A stretch of 64,000 nucleotides of DNA from Aureispira anguillae (lineage in GTDB: Bacteria > Bacteroidota > Bacteroidia > Chitinophagales > Saprospiraceae): assembly GCF_026000115.1 (NCBI RefSeq), contig NZ_AP026867.1, positions 6,425,001 to 6,489,000 of the forward strand. The letters run 5' to 3'. Shown piece after piece: positions 53,950 to 62,698 of the stretch (position 1 is the stretch's first letter; each line of letters begins with the position of its first letter). The notes beneath the pieces are model-generated. The model had not been told where the DNA came from and made no database searches. It saw nothing but the letters and a program-made list of their open reading frames with translations. The translations under genes were made by a program, and so were the position numbers.

Positions 53950-54606
53950 AAACCAAAAACAAACCACAAAAACACCAACTACCGCAAAAAACAAAATTCC
54001 TAGAGAAAAAACCACTTTATTTTTCCAACACTCCAACAAGGAACAAAAAGCCCCCTCACGAATACAGGAGATAGCTCTATAAGTATCTAATAATGAATAA
54101 ATAATATAAAACTATAACTAAACACACTATCAAAAACACTGTTGGAGTCCATTTTTAAGTGTTGGAAAGAGCATTGTTTTCTCCTACAACAATTTTTTTA
54201 TTCTTTTGATTTTAACTCTAAGGCGAGTTTGAGTGCTTTGATTAACTTTATGGTTTAATTTTTAATTAAAAATGTACTGCGTGAGAACTAACAACAGGAA
54301 TGCAATAAAAATTCTATAGATGTAAAAGAAGGAGGGGGTGTGGGGGATTCGTCACACGGCACACAAGCGACATAGATAAAGTAAGCCACTTTTGTGTCTT
54401 TTTGTTGCTTGATAATCAATTGAATAAGTGAAAGTATCACAGATTCACACATTTGTTTGATTTTTTTGGAAAAGATTTTTAATTGTTTTTGCTTTAAAAA
54501 AAATTCACGGAGATCGTGAAGCAAAATCAATAATTAAGATTAGATAGGGACAAAAAAATAACGGATGTAGTCCGTTTATTATCAAGACTTTGCACCCGTT
54601 TTTTTG
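53950..54606. other. Gene-free region ending in the right tRNA-Val repeat
   Basis: 53941-54060 is strikingly poor in G on the plus strand (about 8 G against more than 30 C in 120 nt). Around 54015-54165, CCAACACT and ACTCCAACA reappear as AGTGTTGG and TGTTGGAGT, a split inverted repeat that may end the cassette transcript. 54437-54606 belongs to the right direct repeat and holds the terminators of the tRNA gene. No gene is convincing. Confidence 0.5.
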
Positions 54607-54626
54607 TGGTCGGAACGATTGGATTC
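54437..54626. repeat. Right ~190-bp direct repeat overlapping the tRNA-Val gene (attR-like)
   Basis: Counterpart of 51525-51713. Here it continues into a complete tRNA gene. Within it lie two minus-strand terminators for the tRNA: AACGGA (54560-54565) with TCCGTT (54571-54576) and seven T, then TTCACG (54504-54509) with CGTGAA (54515-54520) and eight T. Confidence 0.9.
54504..54576 (-). terminator. Double terminator of the tRNA-Val transcript
   Basis: Two hairpins, each followed by a T run on the minus strand: 54560-54576 (T run 54552-54558) and 54504-54520 (T run 54496-54503). Both are also present in the left repeat. Confidence 0.75.
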
Positions 54627-54684
54627 GAACCAACGACCCCTACCCTGTCAAGGTAATGCTCTAAACCAACTGAGCTACGTTCCG
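54607..54684 (-). tRNA. tRNA-Val(GAC)
   Basis: Read on the minus strand from 54684. The acceptor stem is CGGAACG with CGTTCCG (54678-54684 with 54611-54617). The D arm is GCTC...GAGC, the anticodon stem TTACC/GGTAG (one wobble) with loop TTGACAG, hence anticodon GAC (valine). The T arm is GTTGG-TTCGAAT-CCAAT, the discriminator is A and CCA is encoded (54607-54609). All invariant positions appear intact. Its last 20 nt are also found at 51694-51713, marking it as the likely insertion target of the neighbouring cassette. Confidence 0.95.
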
Positions 54685-54928
54685 TATTTCTGTGGAGCAC
54701 AATATAACAACTATTTTTTCTTCAACAAAATTCTATGAAACTGCTTTTAATAAAAAAGCAAATAATAAGGCAATGCGTTATAAAAAAATGAAGCATACAA
54801 CGTAAAAAGGGCATATTTAGATTCAAGTAGAATCATTCAAAGTCATAAAAAAAATTTTAAGTAAAAGGTTACCCTTTCCTTACAAAATCCATACTACTGA
54901 CATTTCAAAAACTTAAAAATAGGCGACT

Positions 54929-56206
54929 ATGATGAACAAAATTACGTTTACCTTTCTTTTTCTAGTTTACAGTTGTGCTTTTTTATTTGGACAAGAAACC
55001 AAACGAGCATTTTTTATAGGAAATAGTTATACCTATTACAACACCTTACCAGCTCTGATTAATAGTTTAGCGAACGCCAATGGAGATACCTTAATTCATG
55101 CGTCTAGCACTCCTGGTGGTGCCCAACTCATTCAGCATATTAACAATACAAATACGCTAAATGGAATTCGTCAAGGGAATTGGGATTATGTTGTGATACA
55201 AGAGCAGAGTCAAAAACCTTCTTTTTCTCCGAGTCAGGTTGCGGTAGAAGTGTTGCCTTATGCAGCACAATTAGACGACAGCATCAATTTTTACAACCCC
55301 TGTGCAGAAACAGTTTTTTTTATGACTTGGGGCAGAAAGAATGGAGATCAGAGCAATTGTCAATTTTATCCTCCAATATGTACCTATGATGGCATGCAAA
55401 ATCGTTTAAGAAGTAGCTATTTGTTGATGGCAGATCAGAATGAGGGAATCTGTTCGCCAGTAGGAGCAGCTTGGAAAGTAGCACGAGATAGTTTCCCCGG
55501 AATAGAGCTTTATGCCCCAGATGGTAGCCATCCTTCTTATGCTGGATCTTATTTAGCGGCTTGTACTTTTTATGCGACCATTTTTCAAAAAAGTCCTGTG
55601 GGATTGGCTTTTTATGGAAGCTTAACAGCAGGAGATGCACAAATTTTGCAAAATATTGCTGCTTCGGTAGTCTTGGATAGTTTACCCAGTTGGAATATAG
55701 GTGATTATGATGTTGTGGCAAGTTTTGATACCACGATTCATTTAGATAGCGTACAATTTTATAACAATAGCACTTATTCTAATAATTATTATTGGAACTT
55801 TGGCGATTCATCAGCTGCTTCTATGGCTGCCAATCCATCCCATATATATGATAGTGCAGGAACTTATCTCGTCACTTTGATTGCTTCGGACAGTTGTGGA
55901 AATAGAGATACGACGATGCAAAGCGTTGTTATTAATATTATTACAAATGTGAAAAAAATAAAAGAAAATAAAAAAAATATTTTTTTATACCCAAATCCTG
56001 CAAGTGACTGTGTTACTGTAGCTTCGCTAAAAAAGATAGAATCGATTCGAATTGTAAATTCATTTGGAGGGGAAGTTTTTTATCAAAAAAATATGAAAAG
56101 CAAAAAAAATGTTTTATATTTGAAAACATACGCTAGAGGGGTTTATTATGTGTATATTAAACTCCAAAATAGCAAATGGATTTTGAAAAAACTTGTATTA
56201 CAATAG
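54929..56206 (+). CDS. T9SS-secreted SGNH-hydrolase-like protein with PKD domain
   Basis: A 425-residue exported protein. Residues 1-21 are a signal peptide. The first domain (about 24-245) resembles SGNH hydrolases: FIGNSYTYYNTLPALI (block I, Ser33), VIQEQSQKP and the terminal DGSHPSYAGSYL with the Asp-x-x-His pair near 198-201. A PKD domain follows (about 262-335; YYWNFGDSSAASMAANPSHIYDSAGTYLVTL). The type A T9SS sorting domain is at about 350-425 (FLYPNPASDCVTV). It may deacetylate or de-esterify surface polysaccharides; the substrate is unknown. Monocistronic. Confidence 0.85.
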   Translation: MMNKITFTFLFLVYSCAFLFGQETKRAFFIGNSYTYYNTLPALINSLANANGDTLIHASSTPGGAQLIQHINNTNTLNGIRQGNWDYVVIQEQSQKPSFSPSQVAVEVLPYAAQLDDSINFYNPCAETVFFMTWGRKNGDQSNCQFYPPICTYDGMQNRLRSSYLLMADQNEGICSPVGAAWKVARDSFPGIELYAPDGSHPSYAGSYLAACTFYATIFQKSPVGLAFYGSLTAGDAQILQNIAASVVLDSLPSWNIGDYDVVASFDTTIHLDSVQFYNNSTYSNNYYWNFGDSSAASMAANPSHIYDSAGTYLVTLIASDSCGNRDTTMQSVVINIITNVKKIKENKKNIFLYPNPASDCVTVASLKKIESIRIVNSFGGEVFYQKNMKSKKNVLYLKTYARGVYYVYIKLQNSKWILKKLVLQ

Positions 56207-56282
56207 GGGTTCATTTAGGGTAGAATGTGGGCAATGGGGAGCCTACCGCTTCTACCCATTTTTTTTGCCCCAAATAGAAAAA

Positions 56283-56323
56283 AAACTCGTTTCAAGTATC
56301 AATTGAAACGAGTTTTTTTTTGA
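56283..56323. terminator. Bidirectional terminator between convergent genes
   Basis: A perfect 13-bp stem AAACTCGTTTCAA (56283-56295) with TTGAAACGAGTTT (56303-56315), an A run before and a long T run after. It serves the SGNH gene (plus) and the EnvC-like gene (minus). Confidence 0.92.
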
Positions 56324-56333
56324 AAGTAGCCTT

Positions 56334-57566
56334 TTATCTTTTTATCCAATTGGCTGGATTCTCTTTGGATTTATTATGCCAAACCTCAAAATGCAAAACA
56401 TGTCCTCCTGCATTGGTATCACGCCCAATTGTTCCAATTTGTCCTCCTGTTTTTAAGCGTTGCCCCTTTTTTACATAAACCTTAGCAATATTAGAGTAGG
56501 TCGTGTAATAATTGCCATGTTTAACCATAACAGCATTATTAAAACCAGGAATTGTAAAAATACTAACAACTTCTCCTTTATAGACATTTCGGACAACAGA
56601 GTTGTATTGCCCCTTGATGTCAATTCCATTGTTATTAACAATCACATCTTGAAATAAAGGGTGATTTCGCCTCCCATAATACCCTACAATAACGCCATGA
56701 TAAATAGGAGACATTAGTTGTCCTCGTTGTTGGGCAAATTGCCTACTGGCTTCATCTTCTAAAAGGATAGAGGGAGCGGGCTGTTGCTGTCGCCTAGGTT
56801 TCTTGGTTTGTTGTTGTTGGTATTTTCGAGCGGCTTCTTTGGCGGAGGCAATTTGCTCTAATATTGCTCTTTCTATTTTTTTGTTAAGTTGTATTTTATA
56901 ACGTTTCTTTCGTTTTAAATCAGAGCGAAGACGTGCTTCTTTTTTCTTGAGTTGCTCAATTAGTTGCGCTTTGTTCTTCTTTTCATCTGCCAATAATTGT
57001 TTTTGTTCAATTTCTTGTTGGAGCAAAAGGTCTTGTTCTGATTTTTGTTGTTCAAGCTGGTTGATGCGCTGTGTTAAATCTTTTTGGGTTTGTTGAATGA
57101 ATTTAGCTTGCATATTTCTGTATCCCTCAAGATGCTGAATGTAAATCCAACGTTGATAGGCTTGATTAAAACTATTGGAAGACAACAAAAACGAGATGAC
57201 ATTACGACTAATTTTGTAACGATATAGCTGGCGAATTAATTTTTTATAATTAGATCGAAGGACAACTAAGTCGCTCTCCAGCACTTCTACAACCGTCATT
57301 TTACGATCAATCATGGTATCTATTTGGTCAACATGATGCATGGCAACTTCTATTGATTCTTCTCTTGAATCAATTTGCTGTTTGAGAAGGTTCAATTTTT
57401 GAAAGGTTGCTTTTTTGTTATTCGTTGTTTTGCGAATAAGCAGATTGGTTTTATTGATCTCGTGATTGATCGAACGCCTTTTTTTCTCTAAATCAGAACG
57501 AGATTGAGCTAGGCATGTTGTACAACCAATAAGTATAAGTAAAAATGTAAAGGTGTAGTGTTTCAT
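56334..57566 (-). CDS. EnvC-like murein hydrolase activator (degenerate M23 domain)
   Basis: A 410-residue exported protein. It has a signal peptide (first ~20 residues, lipobox-like IGCTTCLAQ) and a long coiled coil (about 25-270, many Lys, Gln and Glu). The C-terminal LytM/M23 domain follows (VGYYGRRNHPLFQDV, then KHGNYYTTYSNIAKVYVKKGQRLKTGGQIGTIG). The HxH pair is kept (GHVLHFE), but the first zinc ligand is replaced: NNGIDI instead of HxGID. The layout is that of EnvC, which activates amidases at the division site rather than cutting itself. The start at 57566 overlaps the stop of the Nramp-like gene by one base (TAATG), so translation is coupled. Confidence 0.85.
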   Translation of the reverse strand: MKHYTFTFLLILIGCTTCLAQSRSDLEKKRRSINHEINKTNLLIRKTTNNKKATFQKLNLLKQQIDSREESIEVAMHHVDQIDTMIDRKMTVVEVLESDLVVLRSNYKKLIRQLYRYKISRNVISFLLSSNSFNQAYQRWIYIQHLEGYRNMQAKFIQQTQKDLTQRINQLEQQKSEQDLLLQQEIEQKQLLADEKKNKAQLIEQLKKKEARLRSDLKRKKRYKIQLNKKIERAILEQIASAKEAARKYQQQQTKKPRRQQQPAPSILLEDEASRQFAQQRGQLMSPIYHGVIVGYYGRRNHPLFQDVIVNNNGIDIKGQYNSVVRNVYKGEVVSIFTIPGFNNAVMVKHGNYYTTYSNIAKVYVKKGQRLKTGGQIGTIGRDTNAGGHVLHFEVWHNKSKENPANWIKR

Positions 57567-58825
57567 TATAATAGACTCCAAATATAGATGCCGCAAAATA
57601 CAAATAAATATACAATTCCTAAACCACTTAAGGCTTTAATAATCATTGAGGGTTGTTGTTCTTTAGGCAAGTAGCGAGTTACTAGAATATAATTGACAAT
57701 AGCGAAAAAAGGGGTGGTTAGGAAAGATAGAATGGTTGCAACCATTAAGAAGGATGCCATATTGGTCAAAAATAAGTTGAGTATAACCAATGATCCAATG
57801 ACTAAGGTGCCCAGCCAACCAAAATAATAAACTCTTGATGAATCTGCTTGTGTGTTTGTTGAATGAGTTGCAGTGTTTTTTTTCATCAATAGAACATGGG
57901 CTTTTGCCATAGAGCGAGGTAGAGCATCTAGGCAAGTTACTGTCGTACTAAACATGGTTATAAAGGCTGCTAAACCAATAAAAAGCCCCATGCTATTACC
58001 AAGTGTAGTGGTATACAATTCAATCAACTGTTTAGCAAAAACGGCTCCTTTGGGGGAAAACGCTGTTCCTGAGTTGTACATAACTAAGGCACCTAAAGCA
58101 ACAAAAAATAGGGCTAAGATGGTTGTTCCTATGTAGCCAACGTTAAAATCAAAGAGCGATTTTTTGAGATTAAAGTCATCCTGCGTTTGTTTTTGTTTTT
58201 CTAGTGCCCAAAGCGAATGCCATACCGATAGATCTAGTGGGGCAGGCATCCAACCCATGAAGGCAATTACGAAGGTTAAACCTATTCCTTCCATCGGAAA
58301 TTCTTGTGCCCAACGAATTGGGCTAGTGGTTTGCTTGAACGCAATAATTACAGTGATAAACGTAATAAGTGTTAATGTAATAATAATAAATTTCATTAAG
58401 TTATCTAGCAATTTGTAACGCCCAATGGTCAATATTCCAGCACATACAAGAAGTAAAATTGCTGCCCAAAACATTAGGCTGATTCCATTGCCAAACAAAT
58501 GAACGGCTAGGCTAGCTGTTACAATGGTTACCGCTGCTTGTATTGTAAACATAGTGCAGAGGGTGATGATGCTAAATAAGCCCAATACCCAATTGCCTAA
58601 GCGTTGATAGCCTCTTAACAAACTTTCTCCTGTTGCCGCTGCATAGCGTGGCCCGAATTCAAAAAATGGATATTTAAAAATATTGGCCATAAAGACCAAC
58701 CATATTAATCCAAATCCATAAATGGCGCCTGCTTTTGTGGAATAGACCAAATGGGAAACGCCTACTGCTGCACCAGCAAACAATAAGCCTGGACCTAATG
58801 ATTGAAGTATATTTTTTTTTGTCAT
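57566..58825 (-). CDS. Nramp-family transporter, atypical
   Basis: A 419-residue inner-membrane protein with about eleven hydrophobic segments and the Nramp-family pattern (GPGLLFAGAAVGVSHLVYSTKAGAIYGFG, then FFEFGPRYAAATGESLL). The canonical metal ligands are not there: the first helix has GVSHLVYSTKAG instead of DPGN, and helix 6 has FMGWMPAPLDLS instead of a Met-Pro-His motif. It therefore belongs to the Nramp-like branch with altered substrate, perhaps another metal or an organic ion. I start at 58825 (MTKKNILQ); an ATG at 58849 would overlap the upstream gene. It lies between the oxidoreductase and EnvC-like genes in one operon. Confidence 0.85.
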   Translation of the reverse strand: MTKKNILQSLGPGLLFAGAAVGVSHLVYSTKAGAIYGFGLIWLVFMANIFKYPFFEFGPRYAAATGESLLRGYQRLGNWVLGLFSIITLCTMFTIQAAVTIVTASLAVHLFGNGISLMFWAAILLLVCAGILTIGRYKLLDNLMKFIIITLTLITFITVIIAFKQTTSPIRWAQEFPMEGIGLTFVIAFMGWMPAPLDLSVWHSLWALEKQKQTQDDFNLKKSLFDFNVGYIGTTILALFFVALGALVMYNSGTAFSPKGAVFAKQLIELYTTTLGNSMGLFIGLAAFITMFSTTVTCLDALPRSMAKAHVLLMKKNTATHSTNTQADSSRVYYFGWLGTLVIGSLVILNLFLTNMASFLMVATILSFLTTPFFAIVNYILVTRYLPKEQQPSMIIKALSGLGIVYLFVFCGIYIWSLL

Positions 58826-58835
58826 AGTTTTAGTG

Positions 58836-60032
58836 TCAAATAGTTTCACAACTTATCTGTAAATCGGCTGCAATCAATCGTTCAAATAGAATACTGCCCA
58901 AAGCAATGGTTGGCGTTAAAAAGCCAGTATAGTTGGGAAGTTGTTTATGGTCTAGGGACAAAGCTAATGCGCATTCGCAAATAAAACAAGTTGTGGCCTT
59001 ATTTCCAGCATCTCCTTGGTAGTTCATGGTCATAATGGCTCGATTTCCTTTGTTGTCATTACCAATGATTCGCAGCTTAAAAAATCCATTTTCTATTGCT
59101 TCCTGATTCGGTCCTTCTCCTGATTGAGGGCCTAGTTTTTGAGCGGCTTTTCGGAACCAGTTAAATTGCCCTAAAACTCCAAATGAAAGCATTCCAACTG
59201 AGGCTAGGAGAGCGGGAATCCGCTTACCAATAGCATGGTATTCTTGATAGACAAATTCTTTGGGATGTGGCAATTCATACTCCGCAGCTAGACCAATACT
59301 CCTATAGACTACTTTGGTGTTAATATCTGCCATAAAAAATGGATAAACCCAGCCTTGTATATCTTCTGCATAATGGTTTTTCCAGACTCGTTTTGTTGGG
59401 GGGATAAAATTGTGGTATTTTAAATCTTGAATTAGCAATTGAGGATTTGCTAAACGTTTGGTTTCTTTTTGTTGAAGCATATTTAGGGCAGAAAGCAGGG
59501 TGCCACCATTAAGCCCTACTTGGGCTAGGGTATAATAACCATCTGCTTTTACCAACTCTGATTGCCAGCTTTCTCGCATGTATTTTTGTAAAAACCATAC
59601 CCCTAAATCGGCAGGAATACTATCGAATCCGCAAAATGGGATAATTTTAGCGCCTGTTTTTTGGGCGAGAGAGCCATATTGATCCAACATATCACGTACC
59701 CAAGGAGATTCACCTGTAATGTCTACATAATGAACGCCATACTTTGCGCAGTTGGCTACAATGTTGTTTCCATATAGGGCATAAGGACCTACTGTTGTTA
59801 AAAAAACTTGTGTCTGTTGGACTAAAATATCAATCTCTTCATTATTTAAGGCATCGGCAACAAGAGCATCAGCAAATAAATTTAATTCTTGTTTTAGTGC
59901 TAATAATTTTTCTTCATTTCTTCCTGCAATAGCCCAACGAACAGAGATGGGGGCATGTTCTTGAAAATAGGCTACTGCTTGTCTACCTGTAAAACCTGTT
60001 GCGCCATAAAGTATAATGTCATATCTTACCAT
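58836..60032 (-). CDS. Saccharopine dehydrogenase-like NAD(P)-binding oxidoreductase
   Basis: A 398-residue Rossmann-fold protein of the SCCPDH / trans-acting enoyl reductase family. The start DIILYGATGFTGRQAVAYF is the nucleotide-binding loop; GVHYVDITGESPWVRDMLD and IIPFCGFDSIPADLGVWFL are further family hallmarks. Eukaryotic SCCPDH and mycobacterial enoyl reductases share them; the substrate is unknown, probably a lipid or polyketide. It is followed within 11 nt by the Nramp-like gene, so the two are co-transcribed. Confidence 0.88.
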   Translation of the reverse strand: MVRYDIILYGATGFTGRQAVAYFQEHAPISVRWAIAGRNEEKLLALKQELNLFADALVADALNNEEIDILVQQTQVFLTTVGPYALYGNNIVANCAKYGVHYVDITGESPWVRDMLDQYGSLAQKTGAKIIPFCGFDSIPADLGVWFLQKYMRESWQSELVKADGYYTLAQVGLNGGTLLSALNMLQQKETKRLANPQLLIQDLKYHNFIPPTKRVWKNHYAEDIQGWVYPFFMADINTKVVYRSIGLAAEYELPHPKEFVYQEYHAIGKRIPALLASVGMLSFGVLGQFNWFRKAAQKLGPQSGEGPNQEAIENGFFKLRIIGNDNKGNRAIMTMNYQGDAGNKATTCFICECALALSLDHKQLPNYTGFLTPTIALGSILFERLIAADLQISCETI

Positions 60033-60163
60033 AAATTTGTATTTCTAGTGAGCTCGTTGTCTAATATAGCAAAACTCTTTAAACTGTAAAGCTTAAAGAG
60101 TTAGATTATTAGCTGTGATAATAGAAACTTTTGGGCAGGACATAGAGGGGGAATCAATGCTTA

Positions 60164-60613
60164 TTACATCATATCGTCCAATATGTCTTCTTGAAAAATA
60201 GAGCGTTCATTATTGTTAGAGGAAGGTAAAGTCGGTGCTTTTTGATATAGCAGCCAGGTTAGGCGATAATACCAAGTTGCGATTAATGCAGGAATGATAA
60301 TCAATAAGGGTAAAAATAGAAAATCTACTCCTCCTTCTATTAGCATTTCTAAGCTAGGAAAAAAAACAAATAGAGACAGAAGGTAAGCTATCGCAGCCAT
60401 AAAATAGCGTTTGTGTTGAACATTTGCATATTGTACGCTATGAAATGCACCACTCATTAATTGTGCTAAACCAAGAAGGAATTGAAATAATAGGGCTAAA
60501 ATAAAAAATCCATTTTCTACAAAATAGAGCAGATAGCAGATTATCATGGGCAAATAGCCCAGACTTTGTATCACTAAATCTATTTGGTAAGTCTTTTTGG
60601 GAGCTTGTTTCAT
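60164..60613 (-). CDS. Four-helix membrane protein of unknown function
   Basis: A 149-residue protein with four hydrophobic helices, about 12-30, 33-52, 70-92 and 96-117, and a polar C-terminal tail (NNNERSIFQEDILDDMM). No family motif is seen. Its start lies 36 nt after the SRPBCC gene stop, and the oxidoreductase gene begins 131 nt further on, so it may belong to the same transcript. Confidence 0.65.
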   Translation of the reverse strand: MKQAPKKTYQIDLVIQSLGYLPMIICYLLYFVENGFFILALLFQFLLGLAQLMSGAFHSVQYANVQHKRYFMAAIAYLLSLFVFFPSLEMLIEGGVDFLFLPLLIIIPALIATWYYRLTWLLYQKAPTLPSSNNNERSIFQEDILDDMM

Positions 60614-60649
60614 AACTGTTCTTGTTTCGTGAGGAGAAATAGGAGGGAT

Positions 60650-61126
60650 TTATAATGCTTTGCGAAGCAACCGAACCCATAGATTCCAGCTTGTTTTTTT
60701 GGGCGTTTCCAAAAACTGGTTTTCTACCTTGTCAAAAGCGTCTTCAATTAGAGCATCATGAAGCCAGCGGATTCCTATGGACCAAGTTAATATGCCAATT
60801 CCTGTTACCTTCATATCTAGGCTGTGTTGTATGATGGTCTGATTAGGAGCTAATTCAATCAACTCAAATTTATGGGTGCCCTTAAATGCTTTGGGAGCTA
60901 TAAATTTAAATTCAACGAGTTGATTAGGGAGATACGTTTGTACACGGTAGTGAATTGGACCATGCCCCCCTGTAGAATCTACGTTTAAGCCATTGTTTAA
61001 TTTCATTCTAGGCCATTGCTCAGTGGGCCAAATTTGGTCATTAGGGCTTGCTAGAGTTTTTAGTAAGGCAGCAATTGGAGCAATAGGTTGTTGGATAATC
61101 CTTTTGTGAATATTGAGAACCTTCAT
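60650..61126 (-). CDS. SRPBCC-fold protein
   Basis: A 158-residue cytoplasmic protein with the START/SRPBCC (polyketide cyclase-like) pattern: an N-terminal strand and helix (KVLNIHKRIIQQPIAPIAALL), a beta sheet (VQTYLPNQLVEFKFIAP, then THKFELIELAPNQTIIQHSLDM) and a long C-terminal helix ending in a basic Trp-rich tail. Such folds bind hydrophobic ligands. It begins a minus-strand series with the four-helix protein, the oxidoreductase, the transporter and EnvC-like genes. Confidence 0.7.
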   Translation of the reverse strand: MKVLNIHKRIIQQPIAPIAALLKTLASPNDQIWPTEQWPRMKLNNGLNVDSTGGHGPIHYRVQTYLPNQLVEFKFIAPKAFKGTHKFELIELAPNQTIIQHSLDMKVTGIGILTWSIGIRWLHDALIEDAFDKVENQFLETPKKTSWNLWVRLLRKAL

Positions 61127-61324
61127 GTTTTATCGTTTAAAATAATAGAATATGTATTCTATAGTGTTAAACTTGTTTTAATTTATAAAAGTTTCAGAAA
61201 ATATTGAAAGTTTAAAAAGTTATACAAAATTGTTCACAACAGGGCATAAAAAAGCACTATTGATATTTTATGAAAACCAATAGTGGAGCTAGAAGTAAAG
61301 TATTTAGAGTTTGTCCATCAAATT

Positions 61325-61639
61325 TTAAAACAACTGATTAATATCAGCTAAAATTTGATTTTTAGCTTTTTTAAATAATGCTTTAAACTCGTCGATATCA
61401 TCATTTTCTATTTCCTCTTTAGCCCATTCAACTTCTTTGGTAAGTGTGTTTAGGACGTCTGTAATCACAATATCAATTGCTTGTTTTAAACGGACAGGAA
61501 TTTCTTTTTTTTGATACTGACTAAGACAGTAGATAGCATTATTAGCTAATGCCTCCAAAAACTGAATATCAGCTTTGAAGGCACTTAAATCGAGTATTTC
61601 GTTACGAATTTGTTCTAGTTCAGGTGTCATTTTATTCAA
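61325..61639 (-). CDS. Small helical protein of unknown function
   Basis: A 104-residue, almost entirely helical, acidic protein with no signal peptide (TPELEQIRNEILDLSAFKADIQFLEAL, then DVLNTLTKEVEWAKEEIENDD). No motif or family is recognised. It starts 36 nt after the asd stop and is probably co-transcribed. Confidence 0.55.
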   Translation of the reverse strand: MNKMTPELEQIRNEILDLSAFKADIQFLEALANNAIYCLSQYQKKEIPVRLKQAIDIVITDVLNTLTKEVEWAKEEIENDDIDEFKALFKKAKNQILADINQLF

Positions 61640-61675
61640 TTAAAGGGGCGAAGAATAAAACTTACACTAATAAAA

Positions 61676-62698
61676 TTAATCAACTAACGCAGTTTTTATT
61701 TCATTAGTTAACCAGCCTTTTTGCAATAAATATTCTGCTATTTGAATAGCATTGGTCGCAGCACCTTTCCGAAGATTGTCAGCAACAACCCACATATTAA
61801 GTGTTTTTTCATTCGATTCATCTCTACGGATTCTACCCACAAAAACATCATCCTTATGATGAGCATTTAGAGGCATTGGATATGTATTGTTAGTAGGATC
61901 ATCTAAGACAATAATACCTTCCGTATCTTCTAATATAGTTTTTAATTCTGTAATTTCAAAATCTTTAAGAAAGCTAACATTAACGCTTTCTGAATGCCCT
62001 CCTTGTACAGGAACACGAACAGCCGTTGCAGTAATTCTTAAATTGTTGTTTTCTAATATTTTACGAGTTTCGTGAACTAGCTTTAGCTCTTCTCGAGTAT
62101 ACCCATTGTCGAAAAAAACATCGCAGTGAGGCAAGCAATTTTGAAAAATAGGGTGTGGGTAAGCTGGATTTGTGGCATGACCAGTTTCCATTTCTTCCTT
62201 GTATTGTTGTACCGCCTGCACTCCCGTACCCGTCATCGATTGATAGGTAGAAATGACTAATCGATCCACTCCATAAGCATCGTGTAGAGGTTTCAAAGCA
62301 ACTACCAATTGGATGGTCGAACAGTTTGGGTTGGCAATGATTTTATCGCTTTCTTTTAAGCAGTGAAGATTTACCTCAGGTACAATCAGTGGTTTGTCCT
62401 CGTCCATTCTAAAGGCAGAAGAATTGTCAACCACCGTGGTGCCAACAGCTGCAAACAAAGGTGCAAATTGTTTGGCAATACTACCTCCTGCCGAAAAAAT
62501 TGCCAAATTAGGTGCTTGTTCTATCGCATCCTTAATACTAATTACCTTATGTTGCTTGCCTTTAAATGTGATTTCTTGCCCTACCGAACGCTCAGAAGCG
62601 ACAGGTAAGAATTCAGTAATAGGGAAGTTGCGTTCTTCCAATACTTTGCACATAACTTGGCCCACCATCCCAGTGACGCCAACAACAGCTACTTTCAT
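61676..62698 (-). CDS. asd: Aspartate-semialdehyde dehydrogenase
   Basis: A 340-residue NADPH enzyme that makes aspartate semialdehyde from aspartyl phosphate for lysine, diaminopimelate, threonine and methionine synthesis. Seen: KVAVVGVTGMVGQVM (NADP loop), SAGGSIAKQFAP, DNSSAFRMD and the catalytic Cys126 (IANPNCSTIQ); RVPVQGGHSES carries the active-site His. A -7-type element, TACCTTTG on the minus strand (62768-62775), lies 70 nt upstream. Full length for the family. Confidence 0.96.
   Translation of the reverse strand: MKVAVVGVTGMVGQVMCKVLEERNFPITEFLPVASERSVGQEITFKGKQHKVISIKDAIEQAPNLAIFSAGGSIAKQFAPLFAAVGTTVVDNSSAFRMDEDKPLIVPEVNLHCLKESDKIIANPNCSTIQLVVALKPLHDAYGVDRLVISTYQSMTGTGVQAVQQYKEEMETGHATNPAYPHPIFQNCLPHCDVFFDNGYTREELKLVHETRKILENNNLRITATAVRVPVQGGHSESVNVSFLKDFEITELKTILEDTEGIIVLDDPTNNTYPMPLNAHHKDDVFVGRIRRDESNEKTLNMWVVADNLRKGAATNAIQIAEYLLQKGWLTNEIKTALVD

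Noticed and set aside
54288-54530. An 80-codon frame on the minus strand next to tRNA-Val
   Set aside because: It runs through the tRNA terminators and the direct repeat, and only part of it could exist in the left repeat copy; no domain.
61676-62698. N-acetyl-gamma-glutamyl-phosphate reductase instead of asd
   Set aside because: The active-site context NPNCSTIQ and the RVPVQGGHSES block fit aspartate-semialdehyde dehydrogenase.
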